A DNA stretch of 64,000 nucleotides from Anthostomella pinea (GCA_963556695.1 CAUWAG010000012.1:1054001-1118000), one strand, 5' to 3'; shown: positions 31,854 to 44,035, numbered from the stretch's first letter. Made by a program: numbers and translations. The notes: generated from the sequence alone by a model not told the origin.

Positions 31854-33290
31854 GCTGCAGATCTTTACTCAGGGTGTTATGGACAAGGAGACTGGGTTCC
31901 TACAAGGGGAGTTGCACCGATGTCAACTATTATAAATAGCGGCTGCCATTACTCAACTGAGGGCAAGTGCTTCCAGCGTGTCAACGAGTATTGTTCACGG
32001 CTTTTACTGCCATTTAACAGACTACCACTGGCTAGTGGGTACGGCAGCGCTGAAGGATCTCAAAATCACGGAGGATACTCAGCGCTTAGTCGTGAAGCTC
32101 TCACGGCATATCCTACGGTGCAAGAATGACGGCGGGTGAATTGGACCAGGAGGTGTGTTCACTTAGTGAGTCATGCCCCCCACTTCCAAGGAGAAAGGGA
32201 AATCCAAGGCCTTATGCGATATTCCTCGAGGTTTGATTGCGCCATATGTTTCATTGTTCTAGTCGCTATAAAATGGTGCACAACACTCCGTTAAACAGCT
32301 ACATACGGAAGCGGGAGGATAGGCTCGCTGGACGAAAAGGAGATGATGGACAGGAAGAGGAAAAGAAACCGGCCAGTACTACAATAAGGAACACGAGACA
32401 ATGAAATCTAAGATTAGGGAACTTATTGCGGACCTGCTCGTGGAACTAAGAAGTATGCGTAGGGAAAGAGACTCGGGGTATTATGACGAGTGATTTTAGC
32501 CAAAAGAGGAGCCAAGGGTGCGTGCCCAGGGCGTGTTCCAAATCAGCTTCAGCCAATCCGACATGGGCTACTGCAGTAGAGCATTTCGGCGCACCCGTGA
32601 GGTGACGCCGGAGGCCAATCTCAGCCAGTCGTCAACGTCGTGGTCAGCAACCTGCAGCTACATCATACGATTTAGGCCACTCACAATACGCCATGTGTTT
32701 ACTCGAAATTGTGTAGGACTATCTTGAGACTTTGCTGCTGCAGTATCTTGGGAAATTCTCGGAACACTGTCAACATTGGCGTGTTGGTTTGAGCCCGATA
32801 GGGATCCCGGGAGGACTATAATATCCGTACAGTACTTGGACGCATACCACACAATGCCTCGGATCAACGCCTCCTCTCCAGGAGTTGTTCACAGTGTCAC
32901 TTCTATGGATGTACGTGTAAACACAGGTGGTAGGCTCCATAGCTTCTGTCAGTCTGGAGTTGGCCGCATTGCGACAAATTAGTCAATCAATCTGCCAGGC
33001 AGGTCAGCTTCGACAGCTATTACTGATACGCGGCTGTAGGGTTCAATGGCAAGATGTGACCGAGGCATAGCGTGTGACAGAGACGGCTATCAGTGTTTGG
33101 TAGCCGAGTAGTGGCTGCGTTATGTATGCAAGGCATGATATACCTTAGTGACATGGGAAGTCTATTTCGTATGTACGCCAAACATGCGGACTACGTGTTC
33201 ATCCCAATCGTACGCCTGATCATCTTTATACACCAAGTCCCCCAACTCCGTCTACAAGTCAAACAGCGTAGTGTTCATAGACCATCACCT
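31854..33290. other. Unassigned tract between Fot1 and the GMC gene
   Basis: No gene is recognised. Frames such as 32173-32260 (MPPTSKEKGKSK...) are short. The right side presumably holds the 3' flank of the minus-strand GMC gene. Confidence 0.3.
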
Positions 33291-33295
33291 CAGCC

Positions 33296-35677
33296 TCACA
33301 CCCGCTTGCGCGAGCCACACTTCTTCTTTGGGGCAGTAGCCTTCGCACCATCCAAGCCATCCAAGACGGGGAAGATCGTGCCATTCAAGAAACTGTTGGG
33401 CCGCCGGCCCTTGCCCTCCAGCCAAGCATTGATGGCGGCGTGGATATCGGCCGGTTTGCGCTCGGGGTTGAGAACAGTCGTCAAACTTGGAGTAAGGTTG
33501 TGAACAACACGGCTGGCAACACCGTCGACATCTCCGACAAGATCGCCAGCGTAGCTGTTATTGATGACAGAGGTGTTATTGGTCCAGCTCTGAGAGGTTT
33601 TGCCCTGGGTGGTACCACTCTGGGTAGTACAGCTCTGGGAGGCATCGCTCTGGGATCCATGGATGAGATCGGCTGCCTTCTCGGCGGTGGCATAGACGGC
33701 AGCCTGGAGATGACCGCCGGGAATCGTGGGGAAGACACTAGCATCGACAACGTGCAGGCCCTGCACGCCGTACACACGCAACTGGTTGTCGATAATACCG
33801 CCATGGTTGCGTGGCAACATGGCCGTCGTGCTGCTGGGGTGAAAGTTGGTGCGCAGGTCGTTGTACAGGGTCTGGCGCAGCGCCGCGTCATCGACGGCCG
33901 GGCCGTAGCCGGCACGGGGCACGGGTTGCAACTCCTGCATGGCCTTGGTGGCGACCAGTCGGTCGTTCCAGCGCAAGCCGCGCATCAGCAGGTCGCAGTC
34001 GAACGCGTGCGAGCAGTAGCGCGGGTCGATTAGGGGCGCGTCGAAGATGGAAGCGGAGGCGGCGGTGATGTTGCCACGGCTGAAGGGGTGCATGATTGAG
34101 ATGGTCAGCTCGCCGTAAGAAGTCGGCATCACTTCCCAGACTGGGAGGTTATCCTGTCCTAGGAGGCTGAGGCTGGCGGCAATCTGGGCCTCGTAGCCGC
34201 ATTTCATCCCGTCATCGTAGTGGGTGGGGAGTTGGTTCTGAACCTGGCCATTGCGGACGTTCTGGATAAGCTCATAGTAGTTGTTGGCGATACTCGCAAG
34301 AGAGGGGAAGGCAAGGTGGCTGATCATGGGGCTGGAGTAGGGGCCAGTGCCATACTGCTCCCATTCGGTGAGGGCGGCTTGCTGTTCTTGGCCAGTGAGG
34401 TTGTTGCTGGTGAAGAGACCGGGGACTTCAAAGTCGTAAGTCAGAGACACCATGGGGTGGTCTTGCATGTTATTACCAACACCAGGAAGATCGATAACCA
34501 CCTCAACGCCAATGTTCTCGAGAGCAGCACGACGACCAATGCCTGAAACCTGCAGCAGTGTGGGAGTCCAGACAGCACCACCGGCAACAATGACCTCTTG
34601 GCTAGCCGTGATGGTGCTGGCATTCGCGGTCGCGCTTACGGCAAACTCAACACCGCTTGTTACAGGCTCTTTGCCAGATCTGTCGAATAAGATACGGGTC
34701 GCCTTGGTATCGATCATCAGGTCCAAATTCGTGTGGTCGGCGATAGGATTCCAGTAGGCCTTTCGGGCACTGTCGCGACTATGGGCAATGCCTTTGATGC
34801 TGGATGGCGACATGCTGGCCCCGGTCATGTTACCGGTGTTGGTATCGCCAATAATCGTGATGCCCAGCTCAGCACATCCATTGAGGAATCTCTCGGCTTG
34901 GTCTTCGTAGTAGTAGGGAGTATACTGCGTCAAACAATGTCAGCTACCACCTTCCTCTGGAAAGTTCAGCTGGATTCACTCACAGACACTTCTATTGGAC
35001 CGTCGTGGCCATCTACGCAGCAGGGGTTAGTTCGTTAATGGAAGGATAGGGGCGGAGCGACACTATAGAGCGTGGACGCAGACTTACGTGTACTTGTTAT
35101 GGCAGCGATGTCTAACTCCTGTGTGCCAATAGTGGTAACTGTGCCGTTAAAGTTCTCAGACCTCGTGAAGTAGGGCCAGAGATCGGTCCAACTCCATCCC
35201 TCGTTGCCTAGATCCCCCACCCAGGAATCATAATCCGAAGACGAGGCTCTAGTCCACACCAGACCGTTCAGGAGTGTTCCTCCACCGACTACCTTGCCTT
35301 GAGGGTAACCACGAGTTTCGCCATTGAGGAATGTCTGGGGAACAGTATTGAAGCCATAGTCGAGATCGGCGGCCCACTCGCGGCCAACCGAGCCAGGGGC
35401 CATGACCCGGTAATCGTTATAGTCAAACCCTCCGGCTTCGATCACAAGCACCTTAACTAAAAAAGCTCGTGTCAATTGAGTATCATAGATCATGCCGGTT
35501 TTATGACTTACTATTCTGGTCTTCAGACAGACGATGAGCTACGACTAAGCCAGATGCACCACTGCCCACGATGACATAGTCGTACTCTTCACTAACAGCC
35601 CCACCAGCTTGTATTATGCCTGCTTTTGTTAATGAAAGTAGGGAATATACTGAAAATAGTCCGCTTATCGACCGCAT
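33296..35677 (-). CDS. Secreted GMC-family FAD oxidoreductase, four exons
   Basis: Exons 35677-35512, 35456-35088, 35012-34984 and 34924-33296 join in phase at GTAAGT/GTGAGT donors and give 730 residues. A signal peptide is likely (MRSISGLFSVYSLLSLTKAG). The FAD Rossmann motif is VIVGSGASG (about 36-43), GMC signature 1 is GKVVGGGTLLNGLVWTR (about 109-125), signature 2 is GAVWTPTLLQVSGIG (about 304-318). The catalytic pair is His in FHPSST (about 550) and His in PGGHLQ (about 593). It should oxidise an alcohol or sugar-type substrate with O2 or another acceptor; the substrate cannot be told. After the catalytic domain comes an unusual five-residue repeat (SQSDA-SQSCT-TQSGT-TQGKT-SQSWT) and a basic C-terminus. 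Family members are often about 600 residues, so the tail is extra. No stops or broken splice sites are seen. Confidence 0.88.
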
Positions 35678-36359
35678 GGTAAAAAGAGACGGGGGCCAAA
35701 AAGCAACAACGGATTCAGAATTAGGTTAAAGATAGGACCGTTATGCAAACGACCGTGAGAATGAGTGTAGTAATGACCGTGTTAAAGAGTATGAGGGTGA
35801 TGATGATAGAACCCGTGAGAATGGAGTCTTTTTGAAAGAAAATGCCATATCCAGAAGAGGAGCAGTCTTGTGGCTTTGAGTTAAAACTGTAGTTTTCAAC
35901 CTCAGTCAGTAATGATGAATTGCCTGTCTGAATGATTTGCCAAAGTTTATGTATCAGATCTCACCATCCTCCATGTTTGTATCCATCTTGCTGACATCAA
36001 TCTCGCTTTGGTACGTACACCTGCACCCCGGAAAGAACTAGATCATAAGCTGAAATCGGACAAGAACTTCTAGAAAATTGTGAGCTTGCTTATTCCCCTA
36101 CGATTCACGCAAAGATTACCGAGAGAGCCATTTTTGGCCATGGGTCTTGTTCAGGTCGAGTTCTGGAGTAGATGTCACACCGATGAGGCGAATTATAATA
36201 GCTTTGCAGTTGCATCAGAGTTTGGAGATCGCGAGGCGAGACGCGGATATCGCGAAGCGACAAAACATACCTCGACGACCTTCCAGCGCTCCTAGACGGG
36301 TACGATTCAGCCCACTGGTACATGTAATCTGGACCTAATTCTGAATTTGGAGGAACAAC
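35678..36359. promoter_or_regulatory. Upstream region of the GMC gene
   Basis: This 0.7 kb is gene-free and must contain the GMC promoter. I see no clear TATA box or repeated operator. The short frames at 36080-36338 are not supported. Confidence 0.3.
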
Positions 36360-36610
36360 CAGGGTGTCTGTTGATCATGAAGTGGACAAGTACGCCACAC
36401 ACGAAACAGTGTACGCATTAGTCACACGACAGATCCAAAAGGGAACATTGACAGGGCTATGTGAAAGTCCAACAACGCTGCTTATATGCTGGGTGGACCG
36501 TGGGCACCGGTGATGCGAGCGCCAGGGCCGTAACAGGGGCCGCTTGATTATCAGAAGAGCCCAAGATCAACGATCTAAACTTGGAACGCAAAAGTCGCTT
36601 CTAGACGCCC
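36360..36610. repeat. Dispersed repeat, inverted copy at 16968-17200
   Basis: Contains 'gtggaccgtgggcaccggtg' and 'aagtcgcttctagac', matching the reverse complement of the copy near 17000 almost base for base in its centre. Confidence 0.7.
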
Positions 36611-37072
36611 CTCCTCGATTGACAATATGCAAGTTCGAAAACGAGTTCAATGCATCAACAATAGACGTAGGTGAGCTTCCCTGGTGGTTCCTGATTCGGT
36701 TTTTGATATAAACTGACTGGGTTACCGTTTCGTTGATGGTAGTAGGCGTCTTCGAAGTCCAAATAGTGGGTGGCAGGCTTGAACAACTTTTGCCGCTTCC
36801 TGTTCGGCTGGATCATGGATGGATTGAGGCAGCACCGTCGGCAGCATCTCGTCTTGATATTGGGTGTCAATCGCCATGTGTAAGGATGAAGCCTCATGTA
36901 TAAAGAACCTCTCAAGTCACTCCATAGTCTGAAGCTCACTTAGATCACATCCCACCGCTTCATCGTTTCCTCCCTTGTTATCACTCAAGTGACTATTCAC
37001 TTGACACTATAACGTTATCCCTGAACATCCACGCAACACTAGCCTTGACACATCTGTTATCCATTTGGCACG

Positions 37073-37638
37073 ATGCGTGTCTCCGCAGCGATCATCAGCA
37101 TCGCTGGTGTCCTCTCTACTCGGCATTGCATGGCAGTCACGGCTAGAGACTGGGCCTCTGTCTACCGCGCAGGGTTGTTGCAACGGCCTGTCTGTTGCTC
37201 TTGGTACTGACCTTAATAAAAGAGCTGGGATTGTCGTCCTACAGGTCTGTTGCTTTGCCACTCTGCCCACGGATTAAGGCTAACAAGTAACAGTTCAATT
37301 TCAGTTCTCTGCTGAGCGGAACATTGGCGATAAACAGGTTGCCTCTAGAAATGCATGTGGACACTTTGATTCGTAATATAGTCGCCGACGCAGCTGGCTC
37401 CGTTGGTGACCAGGCAGGTAGCCTTCTAGATTCCTTTGCCAGTAAAGCGGGAGACCTAATCGGCAGCACCCTCCAAGAACTACTCCCGCAGAACTGCTCC
37501 ATCGGCACCGAGAAATTCTGCGTTGGGACATCCCAGCATGTTTCTTGCCATGAACTGCCGCCGGTATTGTCTGATATCATCACATCCGATCTTCAGAGAG
37601 TTCATCACATCCAACCAATATTGCAACGGCATATGTAA
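37073..37638 (+). CDS. Possible small secreted protein, two exons
   Basis: An ATG at 37073 opens MRVSAAIISIAGVLSTR, a plausible signal peptide. A GTACTG...GGCTAAC...TTTCAG intron (37204-37304) would join it in phase to 37305-37638, giving 154 residues. The second exon is convincing as protein: VADAAGSVGDQAGSLLDSFA, then SKAGDLIGSTLQELLPQNCS, KFCVGTSQHVSCHELPP. The exon 1 part after the signal is less so, and another frame there (GCCNGLSVALGTDLNKRAG) also looks coding, so the gene may be frameshifted. Family not identified. The intergenic DNA on both sides (36611-37072, 37639-38365) shows nothing. Confidence 0.4.
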
Positions 37639-38365
37639 TGATACAACTCCACCACCATTGGACTTGACAGCGTATATAGTACCTACTTTTATGTGGTTGG
37701 ATTCAAGATGACTCATAGACGGATCACAAGCCAGGAGGGGCTGTCGAGACAGCCCCTCCGGTCCTGACTCTCTTCTTCATGGATTGATTAGTAGGCAGAT
37801 TCTCCGCATATCCATCTATTGTGAGGAAGGTCCGACTCAGAGGTCCCCTGGGCGCCGTGCAAGTTGCTATCATGGCACTCCAAGCTACGGAAATATCATT
37901 GAAAAGGAAATACACAGTGATCTCGAAGTGGCGGAGAGGCAGGCGGAACAGAGCGCTGTGGACTCCCCATCGGTCGTGGGGCGCAGGTTCAAGAAGCAAA
38001 AGGGGGATCTTCTGGTGCTCCGTACGTGATTATCACAGAGCAAGGTTCAGAGCTAATAGTGTATTAAAGGGTGCTTAATTGCCAATACTTGGCGGCTAGG
38101 CACCAGGGAAAGCCTCTCGGCTCACCACTAAGTGCGCATGGTATTAGGTAGTTTGAAACAAGTTACCTACGTCAGCCAAGGACGGAACTAGACATGCCGC
38201 GGCAATGTGCTAGTTAAGGCGAACCAAATCAATGCATGCATCATGTATGGCTCCGAATGCAACACGGCCGTGGCTGACAGGTCGTGAGAGGTATGTATGC
38301 AAGTTGAGCTCCGTCAACCACGGCCCGGTGCGACGGTAACCATGGGAAGTACATATGCCTTATCG

Positions 38366-38490
38366 GATGGCGCGTCTTCGATGCCGTCGAGCGGCTATGA
38401 AGGATTGCCCAGGGCGGTGAGGTGTGTGATACACATACATGGGATAAAGTAAAGCCGGCTATGAGTCACTCGCAACCACTCCTTAACGCA
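38366..38490. repeat. Right-end fragment of the TIR-bounded repeat
   Basis: 'tggcgcgtcttcgatgccgt' ... 'tgatacacatacatgggata' ... 'atgagtcactcgcaaccact' follows the last 130 bp of copy 1 (10240-10367). No matching left end is nearby. Confidence 0.65.
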
Positions 38491-38647
38491 CACTATCCTC
38501 AAGTATCTCTGGCGTTACTTGGCCAACACTGCGTCCCTTGGTAGTATCACGGTTTGTGGCCGATCCAGATAGAACGCGCTCGCGACATTATCGCGCCTTG
38601 CGCCTGCCGCCCTGGCAAGTTATCCGGGCCGATCTCAAGCGGCTTGA

Positions 38648-39200
38648 TAGGAGCTGATGTGCCGGTCTTTTGTCTTTTGTTTCTCCCCTGGCACCCGCTT
38701 GAAGTACAGGAAGATAGCCAACGCGTTCGAGACCAAGAAGACGGAAGTTGTCATCCAAGCCCGGAAGATCAAAGCCCTGGAGGCTGAACTGGAGCGACTA
38801 CGGCCCAAGAAGCGGCAAAAGATCCCTAATCCTACAAGAAATTTAGAACGGTGACAGAGATCTTGTCTAAAGGAGGTACCATCGGCCCTGAAACGCCTGC
38901 AGAGGTACAAGAAGAGATAATTGTTGAGTCGGAGTATGAAGAGGAAGATGAGGATGAAGCCCCTGAAGAGGCCGCTTTGGAGGCCATCCAGCAGCCTAGG
39001 CTGACACGTTCCGGCCGTGCGATACGGGCGCCCGCTAGACTGTACGAATGAAAAACTTCAGCGCTCTCGAATGATAATTTTGCTGAATTTCCCTGACCTG
39101 AATGACTTCTTTTACATGTGGGTGAATAAGGGGTGTTTTGGCGGTGATGGTGGGGTTTGGCTGTCCGACTAGTGGGGTGTCCTACTTCTATGGTGGGGAT
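38648..39200 (+). pseudogene. Fot1/pogo transposase C-terminal remnant with right terminus
   Basis: The frame FETKKTEVVIQARKIKALEA then LERLRPKKRQKIPNP is the leucine-rich end of many Fot1-type transposases. A one-base loss near 38838 moves the rest to another frame: VTEILSKGGTIGPETPAEVQ, an acidic stretch, and RLTRSGRAIRAPARLYE stopping at 39051. The following 'ggtggggtttggctgtccga' and 'ctatggtggggatgg' region is probably the degraded terminal repeat. The catalytic domain is absent. Confidence 0.6.
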
Positions 39201-39501
39201 GGTAACCGCCAATGATCGAGCAGGTGGTCATGCATTAGCGGTAATGATGCCAGCTTTGGCGAAAGCTTCTGCCATCCAATGATTTCTAACCACTCGCAAA
39301 ACATGTTTGGAGTTGTAAAGGAAAGGGGGGCGGAAGAACCTCGGATGGAGACCGATTGACCCGACCCCGATTCTCCCTAATGATGTGCTGTTTACAGTTT
39401 TCTCGTGCCTAGCTATAAGTACCTATCAAGGGATCCTAACCTCCTTGCTGTCATTGTTATACTGTAAACTAAGGCGCCGGTTTTTTATAAGTTGACACAT
39501 T

Positions 39502-40314
39502 ATGGAAAGTCCTAATATCCTTCAGATCTTGGTCATCTATACGGCACTTGCTATTGAGAGCTCGATTACAATTCTAAGCTTGATTGCCACCTTCAGGCTA
39601 CCATGTCAAGTAGTTCACCAGCCGCCATTCCCGGTGAGGGTGCTGTACAGGCGCTCATACACAGTTGCTGTAGCTTCAACGGCAGCACTGAGCACGTCGC
39701 TCACCGTTGCCTTTGCAGTCCTCTCATGTCTGAAGAGCGGATATTGGCCAGATTGGTTCTTTGGAACGGTAGTGTTCTGGAGCATGATACGTGAAGTAAG
39801 TCGAGACCTGTGGTGCATGCTCTAGATGACTGACAGCCATAAGACGTTACTAGCAGTGGGGACCTGGAGACACGGCCAGAGGCCTTTCTCTCCTCTTCCC
39901 CTAATCTGTGTCTCAGGCACTTTCTGCCTGTGCTTTGGCATTGGGATAAGAATCGAACCATGGTACCCAGCATGGGGCCGCCCCTTGTCTCAAGTTGCAC
40001 TCGCATCGTTCCGGCTTTGGGTTGTATGGGAGTGGACGAGAGTTGTCCAAGATCACCAAAGAGAGAAAACCATCCTCGCAGCGCACTACCTCGTCCGAAT
40101 AGGAGCCTTATCTCTGACCATACTATTGCAGCGCTGCTCAACTATGGCAGATGAGCTCCTGGTCAGTACTCACATCCTGGTGTCAAACCAATGCTTACCT
40201 TATAGGCTACCTGCGCTTTCCTTACGACTTATGATACGACGCTTGTTATGCTTTCTGGATATGCGAAATGGAAACATAGACGGGCCCAGACTCGCGAAAA
40301 CGATCGCGAAATGA
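39502..40314 (+). pseudogene. Hypothetical multi-pass membrane protein, probably broken
   Basis: The first 98 codons contain three strong hydrophobic segments (ILVIYTALAIESSITILSLI; VAVASTAALSTSLTVAFAVL; WFFGTVVFWSMIRE), ending at a good donor (GTAAGT at 39796). A second protein-like part, REKTILAAHYLVRIGALSLT then ILLQRCSTMADELL, ends at another donor-like GTCAGT with acceptor TTATAG at about 40204. The parts cannot be joined into one frame with the visible splice sites, since the natural acceptor at 39916 leads to TAA after ALSACALALG. It is therefore likely a pseudogene of a fungal integral membrane protein. Family not recognised. Confidence 0.4.
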
Positions 40315-40523
40315 TTGTTAACACCACACAGTTAACGGGCACACTCGTTGGGTTGCATAATTAGAGTTGGTCTACCTGCGGAGAAAGAATGGAACACAAA
40401 CAACTAGAGAAGAACACTACAGGATGTACCTTGGAATTTTCAGCCCTTGGTTGTGCTCAAGTTCAACAGTTCCAATGGGAGTTGTGATCTTAACCGTGAG
40501 ATCAACGCCAAAACCTTTGGCTA

Positions 40524-41865
40524 CAATCGGGGGACAAAAGTCTCCTTACAGCCCCATTTCTGGACCCCTGACCCGCTACATCTCACAACTCAATTGAACC
40601 ACAACACACTCAATTATAGTCAGAAAATCCTCAAATAAATTCCATTCAATAGCCCGCTCAGTAATGCGTGTACAATCCACCAGCGCGCCTGCATGCGGCG
40701 ATGCGATCGCGAACAGACTCGATCAGCACGCGTACCGATCGATCTCGGACCACGCCCTCTCAATTAACTCGTGTGCGTACTGGTAACGAGGGATATTGTC
40801 CTTCAATTCGGAGAATTCAGGCTCGATAGCACGTATCTGCCTCTTCAGAAGTCGCCAGACATGCTCGATGGGGTTGAGATCGGGGCTGTGAGGAGGCCAG
40901 TCGATACAGTAAATCCCGTGCTCTTCTAGCCACTCCGGAACACCTCCTGAGAGGTGAATTTTCGCGTTATCTTGAACAAAAGGATCTCCAGCCTCGTAGA
41001 AGTAAAGGAGGCCGTTCTCAAGGACCTGTTTATATGACTCTGCGGATACTCCTCCGCGCGGAGCATCCGGATCAAGTGGGCAGAAGATCAACTCGCCCAG
41101 TCCTCCTTCTCCATCGCGTAGCCAGATCTGAGACCACACCATTATCGAAATACGAGGCTTTCCGTGACTCGTGGGGTTCACGAGATCATAACGGTACCGC
41201 TCTGACGAGTATCGGATGACCCAATCGCCTGGATTATCCGATTCATTTTGGACCGTACACTCGTCAGAGAACAGTGCTTTCAAGAGCTCGAGAATACGCT
41301 CCGGATGGTCGTAATATTCGGCAAATTCGCGCCTTATCCGAGCCGTCTCCTCGTTCAGCTCGATCCTCTTGGCTGCTCGCCACTTCTCAAGCCCTCTGGC
41401 GTGGCAGAGGCGCTTGATAGTCTTCGCACAGCAGAGAACGCGGGCCTTGTTTCGGATCTTCTGCCACGAGGCCCTGGGGAAGTCCCTCGCTGCCTGAATA
41501 ACACGGGCGCGTTCGCGAGTGTTCAGAGCACTTGGTCGACCACTTCTGGGAGCAGATTTCGTGGTGGTGGTGGTCTCAAAGCGCTTGACAGTCTCAGTGA
41601 TGGTGGCAGGGCGCGTGGTTTTGAACGCGTCGGCAACCTCCTTGCGGCTCTGCCCCAGCACTCTCGCCGCCACAATCGCAGAGCGAGCATCGCGAGTAAA
41701 CTCCCCGTTCGGCGCGTGACTGCCGCTCAATTCGTCTCCAAAAGATCGAAATACCATCGTGATTAGCGTTGTTGAGAGAGTGTTGAAGTTGAAGGGTGGT
41801 TGACGCGTTGTTTTGATGGTCGGAGATTAGTCGTGGGGTGTACGGAGACTTTTGTCCACCCAGTT
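40524..41865 (-). mobile_element. Tc1/mariner transposon, TA-flanked
   Basis: Inverted ends share GGACAAAAGTCTCC (left at about 40532, right at about 41843-41856) with a few mismatches outside. The left end 40524 and right end 41865 are each bordered by TA (40522-40523; 41866-41867). The length is 1342 bp, with a single transposase gene. Structure and frame look complete. Confidence 0.85.
40723..41757 (-). CDS. Tc1/mariner transposase (DD34E), open frame
   Basis: 344 codons without interruption. The N-terminus has the paired-type helix-turn-helix region (AIVAARVLGQSRKEVADAFK; RSGRPSALNTRERARVIQAA). Catalytic residues are D165 in LFSDECTVQ, D263 in FVQDNAKIH and E298 in HSPDLNPIEHVW, i.e. DD34E. 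The length is normal for the family. It cuts and pastes the element at TA sites in the nucleus. All key motifs being present, the copy may be active; it has the cleanest frame among the DNA transposons here. A diverged relative is found at 52300-52557. Confidence 0.9.
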   Translation of the reverse strand: MVFRSFGDELSGSHAPNGEFTRDARSAIVAARVLGQSRKEVADAFKTTRPATITETVKRFETTTTTKSAPRSGRPSALNTRERARVIQAARDFPRASWQKIRNKARVLCCAKTIKRLCHARGLEKWRAAKRIELNEETARIRREFAEYYDHPERILELLKALFSDECTVQNESDNPGDWVIRYSSERYRYDLVNPTSHGKPRISIMVWSQIWLRDGEGGLGELIFCPLDPDAPRGGVSAESYKQVLENGLLYFYEAGDPFVQDNAKIHLSGGVPEWLEEHGIYCIDWPPHSPDLNPIEHVWRLLKRQIRAIEPEFSELKDNIPRYQYAHELIERAWSEIDRYAC

Positions 41866-42058
41866 TATCAACATGATACTTTACAATGCTAGATTCCAAT
41901 TACTCGATGAAGAATCCTGGCAAGTCCAAGAAAGCGAGAGGTGGCAATGGACCACGTGACTAGTTGGACAGCAGTTGAAAAAGATGAAACCGAATCATGA
42001 GTAGAACATAAACTAATATGGCGTCACAGCTTGTTCTTTCCTAGTTTCCGACATGTTC

Positions 42059-42152
42059 GTAAATGAGTGGTCGCGAGCAACTCATTGCCAGCTTTACTTT
42101 ATCCCACGCATAATTCTTATACCGACTGCTTCCTGGCCAATGTTTCGTTCAT
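42059..42152. repeat. Left-end fragment of the TIR-bounded repeat
   Basis: 'cgtaaatgagtggtcgcgag' through 'actgcttcctggccaatg' matches the left end of copy 1 (9732-9805). Homology stops where the RRM pseudogene begins. Confidence 0.7.
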
Positions 42153-43684
42153 CGATGACGGCTTGAACGCGGTTGTCAACCAGCTTGGCGGACTCGGAAT
42201 CAACGGTGCTGCTGTTGGCCACCATGGTGCTATTTTCGGAATGGCCAATCCTCACATGACCATGCCGGATGGTCAGGGTGTCTACGCTAGCGGCTACGCT
42301 CCTTCTAGAGCCCACAGCATCGTCTTCAGACCAACTCACGATCCCAACACCGCTGTTACAGCTCCCTACCTTAACTACTCTACCTACATGCCCTACCCTG
42401 TCTTCCCCCAAACTCATGGTCGTGCCGATACAATGGCTGGACGCTTTGATACTAGCGCTAAGGATGTTCCGGCTTTAGAAAATCGTCGATTCTTGTACCC
42501 GACCAATGAGTCTACACCTGCCACGCCCTTTTTCGGTAGCATGCCTACTCGGGATCAGGCTGCACGCGTCTCTGTCTTCGATCGCTCAAGCTACACGGCT
42601 CCTTCGGCCCAGCAAATAATTTCTGGCGGTGCTGTTCAGCAGCCTAAGGGTTCTTACGACATCTCGATGCCGTTTGGTCGTGGCCATGATGCACTGCTTC
42701 GACGGGAGCGCGCCATCCCGGGTGCTGTCCTCACTCCGCAGGAGAGCATGAAGACCCTGGACCAGAGGCTGGTCAACCACATCCCTGGCAATCGCAATCT
42801 CTACGTTTGTGGTCCTTACCCGATTCCCGATGACGAGATTTTTTTAAAGTAGGTCCCGCGCTTTGGCAACGTCGAGACTTCCAAGGCTATCATTGATACT
42901 GCCACAGGTGCTTACTATAAAGTTGGCTTTGCACGAGTGCGCACTCCTGGAGACTATTGCTGCACTTATCATTGCACTGTCTCGCATGCTAGCATGACCC
43001 AGGAGTCTTTTAACTCCAGACTGAAGGCTAAAGGAAATGATTATTCTACCAACCTCTACATATTTAATCTCCCCAAGTCGTTGACCGAAGCCGTAAGTTT
43101 ATATCACCATCTATCAAAATATAAGCCTACTGATAATCACAGGAACTTGGCGTGGTTTTCTTAGGCTACACGATCTTGTCCAGCAAGATTCTCCGTGACT
43201 CGATGGGTAATAGCCGTGGTGTTGGATTCGCCCGGTAAGTTCAATCATCACACCGTCAACAGGCCTGGTCATACTGACAATGTTCCTAGCTTCAAGTCTC
43301 GTGAGCTGTGCGACGAGATCATCAAACGATTCAGTGGATTCCAACTCGGCTGTGAGCGTCTGCCTATGCAGATCCGCTATGCTGATACTCCCGCGCAGAA
43401 AGAGCTCAAGTGTGCTACTTCGGGTTGTCAACAGTTCCAAACCAACGGGTATAACGTTCGCGCTTATGATACCCCGCTTGTTGGTCTGTCTCCTACCATC
43501 TACAACCAGCCCATTTTCCGACGTGGAACAAGCGGAGCTAAGTATGCGACTTGCCTGTCCTTAAATCTATCGATTGTTTGACTAACATGCTTGTGCTTAA
43601 TAGTGTGTTCGGCCCTCGCTGTCCTCCCTTTGGCAACAGTCGTGGTCAGGGACGTGGTGGTATGGGTGGCAGAGCTACTCACTA
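42152..43684 (+). pseudogene. RRM RNA-binding protein gene copy, disrupted
   Basis: The frame from about 42152 to TAG 42850-42852 gives an N-terminal low-complexity region (NQLGGLGINGAAVGHHGAIF; NESTPATPFFGSMPTRD) and the start of the first RRM (GNRNLYVCGPYPIPDDE). Homology goes on past the stop (RFGNVETSKAIIDTATGAYY), suffers compensating indels near 42945-42990, then gives ESFNSRLKAKGNDYSTNLYI and a second RRM spread over introns at 43093-43142, 43235-43289 and 43542-43603. The end is FGNSRGQGRGGMGG and a stop at 43684. Introns are retained, so this is a DNA-level duplicate, not a processed copy. Intact relatives are two-RRM proteins of the MSSP/Scr1 type. Confidence 0.75.
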
Positions 43685-43982
43685 AGCTGCCCGACCCGTG
43701 TCTCCTGCCTGGAACTAGCCCCAGATTGAGTTCCTACCATCTCTCCTGGTAGACCGAGCCATGTTGCCTCTAGCATGGTGGCGTTTTCGGAGGATGGTTC
43801 GGGCAATGAAGGTGTTACGATTCATGTTGAGCTACATGCTATAAACGTATCGGGGTCAATCTAAACTTTCCCATTCTTTAATGTCTCCCTTGTGTTAATA
43901 AAGTCATGTTTGAATTGTGCACCTTTCTGCTGATTCTTGGCCTCATTTGGACTCTAGCTTAGTATCAGGAGCCTTTCGAGGT

Positions 43983-44035
43983 TGGCTGATGTGCGGCTGA
44001 TGCGCAGCTGATGCGCAAATGATGTGTAGCAGATG
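43983..44035. repeat. Short 12-mer repeat run, reverse orientation
   Basis: 'ggctgatgtgcggctgatgc' followed by 'gcagctgatgcgcaaatgat' is the reverse form of the CATCAGCCGCG-type repeat seen at 47674-47750 and 17783-17812. Confidence 0.6.

Noticed and set aside
33440..34033. 197-codon plus-strand frame opposite the GMC gene
   Set aside because: It is antisense to a well-supported exon with strong GMC motifs, and its repetitive composition reflects the complementary Ser/Gln repeat.
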